Positions 25,801 to 39,938 of a DNA stretch of 64,000 bases are shown here, piece by piece. Made by a program: the position numbers and the translations under genes. Each line of letters starts with the position of its first letter. The first letter of the stretch is position 1. Origin of the DNA: Larus michahellis (taxonomy: Eukaryota; Chordata; Aves; Charadriiformes; Laridae); NCBI RefSeq assembly GCF_964199755.1, contig NC_133930.1, positions 55,457,962 through 55,521,961 of the forward strand, given 5' to 3'. The notes below the pieces were generated by a model, which worked only from the letters and a program-made list of their open reading frames with translations, was not told where the DNA came from and did no database searches.

Positions 25801-28800
25801 CTGCTTAGATAAAGCACAATTAGGCAGGTTTTATGAAAAAAAAAAAAAAGGAGCTACTGGCAAATATAGCACAACTAAACTGATACAAGAATATTTGCTC
25901 CAAGGCTCACTACACCCATCATTGAGTAATAGCTCAGAGGGGTTCATGGGCCAGTAAAGATCCAACAGCCTGGAAGATGCTCTCCTCATCATCAATGTCA
26001 TCCCACCTCCACCCCAGAGGGAAGATGGCATGATTCTGCCTTGGAGGATAACCTGGCCATGGAGGACTTCCAGGGACCAATCTCTCATGACCAAAGCCAC
26101 CACCTTCAGCACTCTTCTCTTCCCAGCTTCTGAGACATCTGCTTGTATCTACCTGGAAGGGTGAAGTACAGATAACTGCTTTTATCCGACTTTGTAGTGG
26201 TCTTAGTTACTGTTTCACACAGGCAATAAAACACCCAAACACCTTCTCATGGATCCAATTATGATGTAGTAATTGATGTGTGTACTTAGTCTGTTCTGGA
26301 TGAAACTATGATGCCAGGTTCCAAACATCTTATACAGGAGTAACAGTATTGTATGGATAAAAATCATGACTATCCTGTTTCTTGGGTAATAGAAACAAAA
26401 TTGTGCCATTGCATGGAACTACATCAACTGGAGAAGCCTGCTCAGTGTTATAATTCATAAAGCATTTTGCATAAAATTTATAATTTCTGGAGGTTTTTTC
26501 TGTGTTTTGAATTTACGTGGCCTCAACTTTGTATCTGAGAGGCACACAAAGCAGACTGGTGGTACGAGTATTAAAAACCTTATCTCATAGAAGACTATTC
26601 AAATGATTTGTCCAGGGTCACAGAGACAGCCTAGGAAACTGATGTTAAGTCTCCTGAAACATTGGGCTTATCCTTAAGCTGCTTTCTGAACCCTCTTTTT
26701 ATCAGTTGCCTCATATTCCAGTTCCTTCTGGTGAATTGTTTCATGAAATTGTGTCACAAGACCAGTCTAGATGGGGAAGGATCTACTCTAACGTCTTAAC
26801 TTGAAGATTATTTATCACAACTTAATGCTCAAAGCCACAACAAATAAGAGACATCAAGTCTATGCTGATGTTTTGAGGCCTTTGTGTTTAACAAAGCAGC
26901 CAGCATGCAGACAGACTGTTGTGGCTTTCGTATTTATTATTGTTTTACTCGCCTTGAAATAGTATCTAAACCTTCTTTCAGAAAAACTTGGAAAGGTCAT
27001 GCAAACTTCGGCATCTTCTGTTCACTAGCTGTCTTCAACTATATCTGGTCACTTTCTTCCATGAAATCATTGCATGTATAAAAAATACGGTGGAAGGTAG
27101 TTTGTATATACGTCTGTATGTGTGTATATATGCATATCTGACAGATATACCATAATTCCATACTATAAAATATATGCAAAAAAATTTATCAGTTTTCCTG
27201 TAAAGTTTCCCATTTTTCACTTATTCACCACTTCTGGGCATGTGTTAAAAAATAAGGAGAGTATGATCTGTAGTTAAGTTTTTTGACTTTGGACCTTTAC
27301 CCTGAGTGAGTTTGTGTACTTAGTTTGCCCACAATCTCTAGCTGTGGATGTCTCTGTGCTACTCTTCCATGGGATTTAGTCTGGACACAGACAGCTCTTT
27401 GCCCGTACTAGTGCAGGCATTTGCTTTGTTTGTCTCTCTGTCCTCACATGTAAAATGACATCAACAATTCTTCACGTGTGTTCTTGAAGGAATCTCATTC
27501 ACTTGCGATGAAAAACATCAGGTGAATGCAAGGTGGCATTATGCTTAAACCCATCTATGGAGAAGGCCAAAGCATCACATGCTTTTATTGCATCTGGAAG
27601 CTTCAGGTGACTGTAAGTGAGAGCTGTATACTTATCTCCTCTGACCTCTTTTGAAGAACCCAGCCTAAAGAGTTCTGTGTAAACCAGTCCGTTGTAACAA
27701 AAAATCCTTCTGAGAATATCTCCTCCCAGATAGGCATTTGTTGTCTTCTTTGCCAGTGCAAGCGAGCTGGTCCCTTCTGCCTTCATATGTGTTTGGTTTG
27801 GAGATCAGACAACTAAATCCTATGGCTTTTCCCATTGAGATTCCTTAACGGTTATTACTAAGACAAGAAATGTTAATTCTTCACAGCTGGTACTGTGTCT
27901 TCACAGTGTTCCCAGTATGATCAGAGTCCCAAGTAAAAGGAGCAAAGAAAGTTAAATATTTATACAGTCCTGCAACCTTTCCATAAGGCTGCATACTTCT
28001 TTAAAAATAAAAATAAATTTAAAAAAAAGAGTCTTGCAATATTCAGAGAATATGGAACAAAAGCGTTTCTAAAACTGAGTTCCTCTGGAGCAATATTAAC
28101 GAAAAAATAGTGATTAATAAGACTTGGAGACACAATGACTCCATACAAGTAAGTTCTGTTCATGCGATTGCCCTCCTGTGTGACCTTGACCACAGCCTAA
28201 TCCCTTTGCTGTGCCTTGGTTTCCTTTTCTCTCTCCAATTTAGCTGCTGAGCCCTGCAGGGGAGGGATACACAACATTGAGCACAATGGGGTCATGATCA
28301 CTGTGAGGCATTTTCACAGTTTTTGCAGTAATAGTGATTTCTTCTTTCTAGTGGCCAAATTGTATTAAACTGTGCTTAGAATAGGCTAGAAGCTACGTTT
28401 TTTTCTCTTTTGCCATTGATAGTCCTTGGAAGGCTCTTCTGGCTTTTTGCTGTGTAGTTGGCACTATTTTGTTTTTATTGTTTGTCCATGGGCAGTGTAG
28501 TTCATAAGTGGGCTTATCCCACTGTCAGCCTCTATCTGTAAAGAAAATGGAGCCCTGGCTCCAGCAGAGCATGGAAAGGTGTGTACATTATTGATTCACT
28601 CCTCTAGAGGGAACTCTTACTGTGTTTTAAATGTCTCCATGTGTTTCTCTGTAAATGCTGCAGGCTGGCCAAGATGAAGGAAGAGCCACAACCTCCTTTG
28701 CCAGAATGAAACCTGGCAGAATCCCACTCACTGGAAACCAGCAGTAGCTGTGTTCAGGTGACAAGGACTTCCAGTTTTGCCAGAGCTCCTTTCTTATCCT

Positions 28801-31800
28801 GGCCTAGCATTTCCATCCCTAAGAAACATGCAGGACACAGTGGTAAGTATCCCCCAGAGAGCTGGATTTAGACTGCTCCAGACGTGCTGCTGTGTGTGCT
28901 ACTTCAGGTCTCCAATCTGATAGGTGAAGCCTGAGGTCTCCTGTTTGTGTATTGGGATTAGAAGACAGAAAACTTTGTCCTGAGAATTTATTGCAAGAGA
29001 TTGCCGTGTGGGGCAGAGGCAGGGTGGGTGGGGAGAGATGCAGAGAACAGTGACTGTACTGCAAACACTTCTAACTCACATCATCCCCCTACGAAGCTAC
29101 CTTGTTAGCTGCAAAGGCTAAGGCCCATTTTCCCTGAGGATCCCCCACTAGCTCCCATAAGCCCATCTGTGGTAGGAACTGTTACTTATCTCAGTAGTGT
29201 CACTATCAGGCCCAAGTAGGTTTCAAGGTCCATGAGTGGCAAACAGAAAGAAGAGGACTTTTCCGTGGGTGGGAGAACTTACGCATTCAGAGGAGTGCAG
29301 GGAGCAGTTTTTGCAGACATCATGGGGTCTCTGTTTTGGGCTGAGCTGGTCATGGTGGATGAGGTCTGTCACAGGACCTCAGGGGAATGACTGGGTAATA
29401 GGGCAGGGTCCTTCCCACTTCCCTCACCAGTTCTGTGCCTTTCCTGAAGACCAGTGTCAATCTGCCAGATTCCCTGATTACCCTTATATGGAAAAGTAAT
29501 AAATCACCACTTTTGTTCATATTGCTTTGGTGCAGTGCCAGCCTTCCTACACCCCACAGATGTCTTCATAGGGAACAAGCCATGACAGAGTGCAGATGCA
29601 AACCCAGTGGTGCAACCTTTGACTGGCTTACTACTGGGAAAAGGGACAGCCATGAATATAGAAGACCTTTGGTCTGAGTCAGCATCCTCACCAGGAACAA
29701 GCTGGAAATTATAATAAAGAAGATGGAGAAAAGTAGATAGCTAAGTGTGTTGGCAATGTATACTCTGTCTGCATTTTTCAGTGTTCTCCAGTCCACCAGC
29801 TTGGCCCTCTGGCATCAACTGCATCCACAGTCCTCCAAGAAATAAAGTATGTTCCTTCTCATAGCTGAAGTTATGAGCAGTCTGAAGTTCCCCATTAGGC
29901 TGGATAGTTCCGGTTGTGCAGAAGGCCTGTGTGTGCTGGAACCAGAAAGAAGAACAATAATAATATGACAGCTTTTTGTTCTTTTCAGGTTTTCTCGATG
30001 AGTGAAGATTTGCTATAGGCAGGGATTTCTTATTTACCAGCTATGCTCCATGAGGGAAAGGCATCAAAACAAATAGTCACCAGACAAGAAAAACATGACA
30101 TATCAAAGAGAAATTACCCGTGTTCCTTGTTTGTAGGCAGCTGTATATGAGGACTGCCTTGTGTTAGTGCTGCCAAGGGGCCTAGGTATGTGATAGATTC
30201 AATTGCAACAACAAAAGTAATCACGGGAACTAATCTGATTCCATGAACCCTTCAACTGGATAAAGTGAGTGATCAAGGAGTGGGTATGGGCTATACTAAG
30301 TGGAATTCATACCATGCCTAAAAGCTCAATTCTTCCATCTCCTGATTCCTAGCTTCTGTCTCATTTCTTTCTGCTATATGGCTCCCCTGAAGAATTTGTA
30401 TAGGTACCACAGGGTGCTTAGTTCTCTCTTAGTGCTGAACCCAGCACTTTTCTGCACTGCTCCATCACTCTGAGAGAAATCACGACAGATACATGCCAGA
30501 GGAGTGCACTCTTCTCAAGGAGCAACAATGGATTAACAAGCAGAGGTGTACTAGAAACTTGCTGGTCCAGGGAAGAGGCTGCTTTGACTACTTCCCTTTT
30601 TCTGCCTTAAACTGGATTTGTTCATACCGCCTTTACAAATGAGGACATGAATCCAAAACCAATTCCTAACTGGTGTAGACTCAATAATTTTTCATGTGGA
30701 ATTGTTTCATCCATGCTGTATATTGTGACCCATAGCCCCAAGACATAACAAGTAATTGCTTTGTTATTTTAACTGTATTTGTTCTGGGGCAGTCATTGCT
30801 TTTCTCTAGCAAGAAAGCCCTTTTTGCAGATCACCACGACAATGCCATGCTGCCAGGTATGTACACTGAGCCATGTGTGTCTTGAGGGGGGCAAGAGAGG
30901 TTTGAGCATGCAAGTCCTGTTGGGACAAAGCTGAAGGACTCTCCTGTATGTGCAGTACAGTATAACGCAGTCCAGACAGTCAGCCAGCTTAGACCAAACT
31001 GTTCTCACAACACCTACCTTTTCAGAGGGAAGCCCAGGAGCTAGATCACGCATGTGCAACATGATCAACAAGAGGGCTCGAGCACAGGAGTGAAATGGGG
31101 ACTGAGCCGGCTGAGCAGTTGAATACACACACTGCTGAACAGGCAGTAGCATGCACTCACTTTTCTAAGTCAGGGAGCAGCTGGTTCTGCTTTTAGCAAT
31201 TGTGATTTCTCTGAAAAGCCTTGCAGAAGCATGTGGCATGCTAAAGTACATGTTTTGCATCAGTGTAAGCAGCAGTCATACGTGCCACTTCTGGTTTGGT
31301 GCATTTTCCCGGTCCTGCATGTGCTTGCACTGGTGTGCTCTCCTCAAGTTCACAGCCCACGTCTCTTCATAGTCCTTTAATGAGGGCTGCTAATCATAAA
31401 CATGGCTGGCTGTGCTCCTTGCCTACTCAGGAGAGAAACAAAAGGCAGAAAGTCCCATCACTCTGTGGTGTGGGCAACCCCACAACGTAACTCGCAGAGT
31501 GAGGGAAATTCATGTTCTCAGAATTCTGACGCCACAACATCCATCATCCGAGCATCTTCCTTCTCTAGCACAGGGGAGGAAGAAACCCAGGACACAGAAT
31601 AATCTGTGGAAACAAAGGGAAATAGGAAAAATGCTGACTTGTGAATCCCAGGTTATCGTGTGGCCTGCTACTGGGCTACTGTACCTAAATATTATCCCTT
31701 ACTTTTCCTACACCTTCACAGGGCCTGGTACCTCTGCCTGCTGGGACTAGAGGGGAAGAGGACGTCTTTCCTATTATAGCATCTGTTACTTGGCACTGGG

Positions 31801-34800
31801 GAGAAGTCTATATGTACAGCTTTTGGAACATAATGATTTCAGGCTTCCAGAAATAAGTTATCTTTGCCTTAGGAGCAATCTTCCCTCAGCATGGAACAAA
31901 TGAGAAATGTTTTCTCATGAACTGAGAAACCATTAAACCAAAACCCACTGAATGTGAAGGCATTCCTAAACTGTCAATTAGCCTCTGTCTGTCACCTCAC
32001 TGTCCTGGGATCTGAGAGCCTTCTAATGCTCATTTACCCAGTGAGACACTCGAGCTGTGTCTACACTGCGAGACAGAGTGGGTCTCACAGGGGGTCTAGG
32101 TACACTGAGCTACAGTGTAGGACAAAAAAAGAGAAAACCGGCAAAGCCTTAGTTTAAAGTCTAACCCATTCAACATATCAACAAATGAACATTCAAGGAC
32201 TGTGTACCTTGGGCTTCAGTATAAACACTTTAGCAATAGTTGGTATCATTTAACACACTGTGCACCTACATAGAACTGGTGTACAGTTAGATACAAAAAT
32301 TTTACTTCTGTGCTAGACTTCTCAGTTTATCCAGAGGCCTCCACTTTATAAACTGAAATCCTCACTGTCACTACAGAGTATTCTGAACTTCTGTTAAGGC
32401 AAAAAGTATTAAGCTTGTTAGAACAGAAAATCAAAGATACTATTTGTGTATCTACCATCTGGGTAGTTTCACATTTTAGGGTTTTCCACAGACAGGGAAA
32501 AGAAAAAAAAGAAAAGGACCCACCGACCCTTTCAAAGTCCAATGAGCAGACACAACCTTACACATTTATAATTGTTTTTAATCAACTCTTTAAGGCAACT
32601 CTAAGAATCAAGACATTTAAATAAACCTTGTTTAAGTGTAGTAGAATGTCTCTAATTTGGAAGGTGAATAACCAGTAAATAGGACTATCATCTAGAATAT
32701 ATGAGAACAGCTAGACCAGGTTACAGTTTATCCAGCTGGGAATCCTTCTCTGACAGTGGCTAAGAGCAAATACCTGCAGAACAAAGGAAATGTAGCCATG
32801 TTACTCGAAGATGCTTTCCCAGACTCCAGTCATGTGACGCTCAGGGATTTCCAGTACTACACGCAGTATCGCTGTGCATGACAGCCCTAGATGGACTTTT
32901 CTTCCATTAACATGTCTGATCATTTCTGAACCACGTAGTCTTTTGCATCTAAAATTCTTGTGTTAAGGTGTCCTACCTTTAAACTACATGTTCTGTGGAA
33001 TACATCCTTTATTTTGTCTTGTGATTTGGGGTGTATCATAGATATATTGCTGGCACCATCTAGACTGGAGATGTGAGGAGGGAAAGTTCCCACAAGTCTC
33101 CTCAGAATGCCAAAGTACATCCCAGGCTGCTGCTTGGGAGAACCTGCTAGGTTCGTTGGCCACATACCATGGATTTTGTGTATTAGACATCAAGTAGGAT
33201 CAGAATAATAAATCCTCCTTTCTTGAGAATGCCGTGAAAGGTTTTCCAGACAAGAAGAGCACCTCACATAGCAGCATCATGGCTGGGAATGCCAGTCTAT
33301 GGAAAGGCATGCATAAAGCACCTGCAGAGCCCTTTCTCTCCCTTGAAAGGCTTCTCTGGCAGTCTGGGGAAAATGGGATCCATCCTGTCTCTAAGGATGC
33401 CTGTGGCCACCTGGTTGTGAGGTCCAAGGTCTCACTACAGGGTTATTGGCCTGCAACAGTGGGGAAAGGTGTGGGAAGAAAGGGGAAGAAGACCCACAGT
33501 GAGAATGCCAAAGTGCTCACCCCAGGGTTAAGCTTAAAGTTTAATGTAGAAATTACCTGAAGACACTATAGAAATGCTCTGCTGTGCTCCGCAGGCTTTT
33601 CAGACCTGACGGATGCCGTGTTTATGGCTCCCTGAAATGATGGAGTGACCAGGGATCAGAAATGGGAAAGAATACTTGGTCAAACAAGGATGTTGGTTTG
33701 TTCCCTTTTCTGTCCTCGGATTCATCTTGCTCTTGAAAGTGATCTTGAACTGTTTTTTTGCCATCGTACCTTTTTACAGTGATCCCGATTTCAACACACT
33801 TGGATCTGAGGTGTCTGGAAAATTCTTTTCTACTCTTAATAACGTTCAAAGTGCCTGGCAGGAAAGAGGCTGATGAAATAATTTTTATGAGCACTCGGAG
33901 ACCTGCTTTCAATTGCTGAACCATCCGTGGTCTCTGTAGGTGAGTCATTTAATCTACCCCACTATCTCTGTTCTGCATTTCTTAAATAGACTCTAATGAG
34001 AATAAAAGTCATTAATGATTGTTGGATAGGCAAGCTGTAGGAAGGTGTGGGCCCACAAGTGCCTACATAACAAAGTGGGGGAAAAAATTAAAAGGAAATA
34101 GTATGCCAGTTCAAACTTATGCTCACCTGCAGCGTCTTGGGAAAAACAAACAAACAAACAATAAAACAGTCTTTAAGCTCCGTCTAAGATTGTTCTTCAG
34201 ACTGTCTGTCCATAGCCAAAGCAATCCTTTTGGACACGTTAATTCTAAAGCCAAGCGCTCAAAACAGCCTAGGATCTTGCCTCGGCTACAAACCTTGTGT
34301 TCACCCCTGCACAAGCAGCAGTCACATGCAAATAGCCATCCTGCCGCTTCAGCAGGAATTTGTCCGAAAGTAACCTTTCTCCCCTGAAGCAGCAGCATTG
34401 TTTAATTCCCTTCTCCTGTTAGTCTCATGGTGGGCTGCTTTACAGTGGCTGTCAGGCAGCAGCTAAGCAAGTGAAAAGCTATGCAGGGAAAGGAGCTCAG
34501 AGGAGTCAGCATGCAAATCTGTATATAATCCATATATAAATATATACGTATATATGTATATGTAGAGATTTTAGAGAGGGGTGGTACAGGAGGCTGCTGA
34601 TCTCAGAGAGTTCAAGCCTTACTTTCCCCTGGAAGCAAAGGAAGGTGTCAGTTCCATGGTGGAAGTGACTGCCATGGGTTCTTTGACATACATTTGTTTA
34701 TCTTCCTCTCTACTCCTTTCTGGTTTCCCCTGTATGCCTTAATCTGGGAAAACTTCTGCAGAAAAGAAACAGCCAGTCTGAAGATACAAGAGGGTCAGAT

Positions 34801-36260
34801 TGTGAGAGAGAGGTAGGTCAGGAAAGTACTGGAAAGACTTGTGCCCCTGAGCATCCATCTGTAGGCTGGGGCGGGGGACAAAATCTATTTGGGAAGGCGG
34901 GTAACGTGACAAGGATGCAGTGAGTAACTTCTCACTGCCCACTCATGCCATTTGCATGCCATTTCTTCATAGTCTATATTGTTTTCAGATTGCTTCCTCT
35001 TCCAAAGCAAGTGGTTCTCCTTTCTGCCTGCTGGTACTACCTGCTCCATGCCTACGCACACCAGAAGGGGAAGGGCACATCTGCAGAGGCTGTGGTTTTC
35101 TTAGATGGTGTTGGGATCTGGCTTATCACTACCATTGTTACAAAGAGTAACTGGAACTTTAGGTCCTCTTAGGGCTCTCAAACAGCTCAAGGTCCTTCCT
35201 TCAAGATCCCCCACCTTCTAACTGGGCCCTCTCCTCCTCTCACTGACTTATCTCCTCACCGTGGGGCCTCTGAGGGAGACAAACAAGTGTCCCAGGAACT
35301 GATAATGTGTAAGAGCCATTTTCAACATGTGGTCAGAGGGAGACATGAAGCCTACCCACAGCCCTGTGAAAATACCCCAGGCTCAGGGCCTCTTTAGTTC
35401 CTGTGAAAAGCGTACAAAAGACATATCTTTTAGGGAGCGGTAGTCAAGGGTCTGTCACTCCAGGAGAAGCAAAGGCTCCTAAACCCGCCCATCTGACTCT
35501 GCCATTTACCAAGTGAGCACAGCAGACCTCCCAGAATAGCTGAAGCAACCCACTAGCTGCTTCTTACAACATGAAGAGCTTGTGCACTGCTGCTACAAGC
35601 TTTCTTTGGCCAGGGCTGGCAGGAAATTAAAATATGTGTGTGTAGGTATGTATGCACTGTATAGGAGTACATTGTAGTATATTGAGCAGAGATGTGATGG
35701 ACAAGTCTAGCAAAGGAGACTGGCAATTCATTCTTCTCATATCAGCAGGACCTCAAACACCCACAAGCAGGATACAATGCCAGACCACTGGCCCTCCTGC
35801 AAGGCTGCCCTTGTATGCATATCCCAGGGCGCGTACTTGGTACTTCACCTCCACTTTTATCCTGAGGTATTTTTTTAGTCAAAGAAGAAAAAACTCTGAG
35901 CCTAGAAACACTGCCTGTCATTGTAATTTGTGAACACAAAAGAGAGGAAAAGATGAGATTCCCGAGTTTACAGTTACATCTCTACGCCTTTAAGGAAAAT
36001 GGATTGTTCTCACGCTGCTTAGGGGAGAAGAGGAAGAGCTGGGATCAAAAACAATCCAAGACAACATGCCTGGTAAGGGATGTGGTAAGAAGTTGAGGAG
36101 CTCAGACCTAGCTGTGCTGTGACTGAGGGACCCAGTTAGCTGGCTGCCACAGCTTCACGGCGTTGGGAGGGTGAGCGTGCATGGTATCCCAGCACTGCAC
36201 AGCAGTGACTACCTTATCTCCAGTGTTCAGTCTTCACAGTACTGAGTTACTAGGAAAGCT

Positions 36261-36280
36261 TCCCCCCCGCCCCCCCTCCC
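36261..36280 (-). repeat. G-run tract on minus strand
   Basis: Two C7 runs and a CCC, separated by one base each on the plus strand. The minus strand reads as closely spaced G-runs with potential for a G-quadruplex. Confidence 0.5.
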
Positions 36281-39200
36281 AGCCTCTCTCTTTCCCTCAC
36301 TGGTTTTTAACTTTAACAAATGTGAAAGGTGCTGATAAACACTGCAAGTGAATGATACAGTATTTACTCGACCCATGCTCCCCCACACTTGTGAATTTAT
36401 TTGTCTCAGCATTGTTAAAGAGCAAAGATCTTACATTTCTTATATTTCTCTTTCACATAGCAATGGGTGAAGCCCAAATATTGACCAGTGCCCCCTCCTC
36501 CTCTGCATCAACCATTGCTTCTTTCAGCTGCTCAGGATGTTACACTTGACCTTTCTTTCTGGAAAATTTATTCTCAGGTTTATACTCTGCTCTTAATTCA
36601 GCAGAGGTAGGAGGAACACACCATGTTGTTTTGTCAGCCTGCTTGTACTAAAGAGCTGTGTCCCTGTCTACCCTTCTTTATAGCACTTCACATGTCTGTG
36701 CATGGCGGCAGTAATATTGACAGGTTTTCTTTCACAGGAAAAGACAGTATGTAACTGAAGTTACCAAATCAATGAAAGTGCTTTGGTAAAGGCAACAGAA
36801 GTATTGTTGACAGAAACTGCCTTGTGATGGTTTCTCCTGTATCAATCCTTAACCAAAAGATGTGGTACTCTTAGTCCTGGGTCCAGACTATTCTTCTCTA
36901 AGTTTTGCGTTTGCTATCTGTTTTCTGGCATAGCTACTGTCACATTGCAGATGGCTTTCCTTAAGGAAAAGAGCTGTGTGATGCTTCCCCCAAAGTAGCA
37001 GCACTTGAAATCCCATCTTGAGTGTTACAACAGTGATGTAGGTATTCCCACAGGTCAAGATGTTTCACTTGCTCACAACATACATCTATCAAGAGACAGG
37101 AGTGAGAGGTCTTACTGTCTCTGCTTTTATGTGGTGGTCCTTCAGTACCTGGTTGTATTGATTCTTTCAAAGTTAATATGTATCATTATAGAAAGGACTT
37201 GTATCATAGGAAAAAAGTTCAGGAAACCGATTACTGGAGTTTTGTTAAGCTCAAATGCACCACTGACCAAGCTTGACTTGTAGGGAGCAGACAATTAATC
37301 CTTTTCTGCAATGAAACTGTTTTTAACATAGTCATGGGGATTCATCAAATCCCTGTTCCAAATCTTCATGCCCTCTTCCACAAACAGCTGAATTTCTTTC
37401 CACTCACCATCAGAAAGAAAGTCTAGTCTGGTACAATGGTAGGAGAAACCTGAACTTAATGCAATGTTTACTCCATGGATAGCCTTACCTTCAGTCCAAT
37501 ATAGACTGTGCTACTTAATTCAATGATGGATGTGTTTCTCTTCAAGGATTTCATATTCTTTGTCTCATCTCTAGAACATTAAATGTAGGACTCAAACTCA
37601 ACCATATAAAATATACATTTGGGGTTTTTTTGACTAACACTAAGCAAGCATGTAAAAGTCAATCCTCCCAGCAAAACATATACAAGACATTGTAGGGAGA
37701 AATGTGTTCCTGCTTAACAACACTGTATGTATGTCAGCAATGAACACTATAGAAAACAGGACACAGCGTGAAGAGGATATTCTGTACAGAGTATGGATCC
37801 AGAGTCCTCAAGATGCCATCAAGTTGCACAGGGGAAAGTCCGAATAGGAAACTACTGCTGTTTCTTTAAATGAACGTACAGTGCAATCGACAGAAGATGG
37901 TTTCACAGGTAGGTCCTCTTATTCTGATACGTGAGGTGATCAACTCATTGAGGACTTAGAAACACCTAACTTGTTATCTCAATTTGTTGTTTTTATCTCC
38001 CCATCTGTGGTGGCTTTTAGACCAAAAGCTGGGGTTAAAGGTAACGTAATAGGAGCAGCCAAAAAATGTTGCAGAGTTCTTCAAGAAGTAGCTGATGAAG
38101 GCTCACCTCCTAGCTGGTTGGAGGGGGGATAGTCTTGCAAAGGGTAATACGCAGATTCACCAAGGGAATGAGACAGGAAGCATAGGGGCGTTGGTAGGGG
38201 AACGGATGCTGAATTCTGCAAACTTGGTCAAAAGAGAAATGAAAGGAGAAATGGAAAACAGGATTCATCAGCAAGCTAGTATAAATTTGGGGAGAAGGTC
38301 ATAAAGGCTTAGTCATACCTATAAAAGATGCCCAAGCATCTGGTCCAAGCTTGGTAAGAAAATACAAGTTCTCCTCTCTGGTTATTTAAAAGCTACTTTT
38401 CAGAGTTCTTTGCCAAGATGGTTACACTTTGTCTGGAAGAAAATGGTCCCATGTAACTGCAGTTATCACTACCCCTAAGATGTCCAGAGAAGTCTTGAAG
38501 GCAATGGGACCAGCACCTTGACAGCTAGCAAGGCATCATGATAGGGATCCTGTTAGAGAATGGCCGAAAAAAACCAAAGTGGTGGTCGGGGACCAGTCAC
38601 TCAGAAGAGGTACCACTGAGTAACTGAAATGTCTCAGAGAGGGCTGCTTGAGCATTGACAAAAATACCCAAATAAACCTTGTACAAAGGTTTGCCCTCTT
38701 GCCTTCTTCTGATGCCTCCCATGCAAATTCAAAACAATGCTTTCAAATGCAGAGGACAAAAAATGACACAAAATTTTGAATGCAATTGCATGCTTAAGCC
38801 TTCCATTAAAAAAAATCCAGCCACAAAAATGCCATTGTTTTTATGCTCCAAATTTAAATCTACATGTATTAAGTAAGGGAGTAAAGTTACTGACTAAAGA
38901 ATGTTCCCTGGCATTTCCCTGATTTCTCCCCAGGGTGTTTGAATTCACTGATGTTAAAGGAAAAACAAAGAACTACAGCAAGGCACATGAACACAGCTCT
39001 ATAAATAAAAAAGAAAAGGAAAAAAAAAAAAGCAACCATAATCCTTTTCTTGAATCAGCCATTGTGTAGGCATTTGCTTACTCCATCACTGCTCTGTGCT
39101 CAGGACATTAAGAGAAGACTGATGTTGGAAGTAGTCTTTCTGTTGGACTAAGCCTGGTCTGTGTCTCCTGTTTTAAGGCCTGGGAAATAAGATCAGAGAG

Positions 39201-39860
39201 ATTAAGATCTACTTTTTACCCTTGTACTGAAAAACCTTGCAAGCAAAGGGCAAAATTTTGCCAAGATAAACAAGAAAATTTGGCTTAATTTTGTGTCTGG
39301 GCTATAAATATATTAAAAATGGGGAAAAATTAGTCATATATAAATAATAGCTCAATTACATTCAAGAATATGTGGGTGGGTGTTCTGGGTGGAATAATTT
39401 GCTAAGGCAGAGCTCTTCTTCCTTGCTTTTCCTCTTCCTCTTAATTTATTCTTCTTGCTTAGTAACTAACCAGCTGAACATGTGCTTCTACTTTTTAACC
39501 TTCATTTATATTTTACTCTTCATTCTGTAATTGGAGTGATCTTTCTATAATGGGTTTTTATACATGGGAGGTTTTTTTGATTGGTTTGTTATGGACTAAG
39601 CACTTTTAATAGATACCAACACAATGTAAAGCACTTAAGTGTATACCTAGCCTCAGGTGCATACTTCCATTTTCTTAATATCAGGAGAATGGTGCATTTA
39701 AAATCAAGGGAATGCTTAACAGCTTTACTATGCCAGTCTTGGTATCGCTGATTTCACTAAATAGTATATAACAACACTATACAGTACAGTACTGTATAAC
39801 CTGCTGCAACCCCTTCTTCCTTCTTGCCTCTTTTTACACATTTCTGCTCACTCTTTTTAC

Positions 39861-39884
39861 TTTGGTTTGGTTTGGTTTGGTTTG
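39861..39884 (+). repeat. TTTGG pentanucleotide repeat
   Basis: Four perfect copies plus a partial one, just before the CR1 3' terminus at 39939. Confidence 0.8.
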
Positions 39885-39938
39885 TTTTCTCTCAAAATTA
39901 ATGCCAACATGTAATACAATGCTCCAAAATTTAAACTT

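Larger units (their letters stand above)
25801..39938. other. Intergenic, simple repeats only
   Basis: Low-complexity stretches: GT/AT-rich 27098-27145, AAAC repeat 34142-34160, TA-rich 34521-34563, C-run tract 36261-36280 and TTTGG repeat 39861-39884. The first few hundred bases may belong to the retroviral 3' LTR. No gene recognised. Frames of up to about 120 codons have no family features. Confidence 0.55.

Noticed and set aside
30793..31152. 119-codon ATG frame on the minus strand
   Set aside because: No domain, no splice context and no repeat family that I can recognise.
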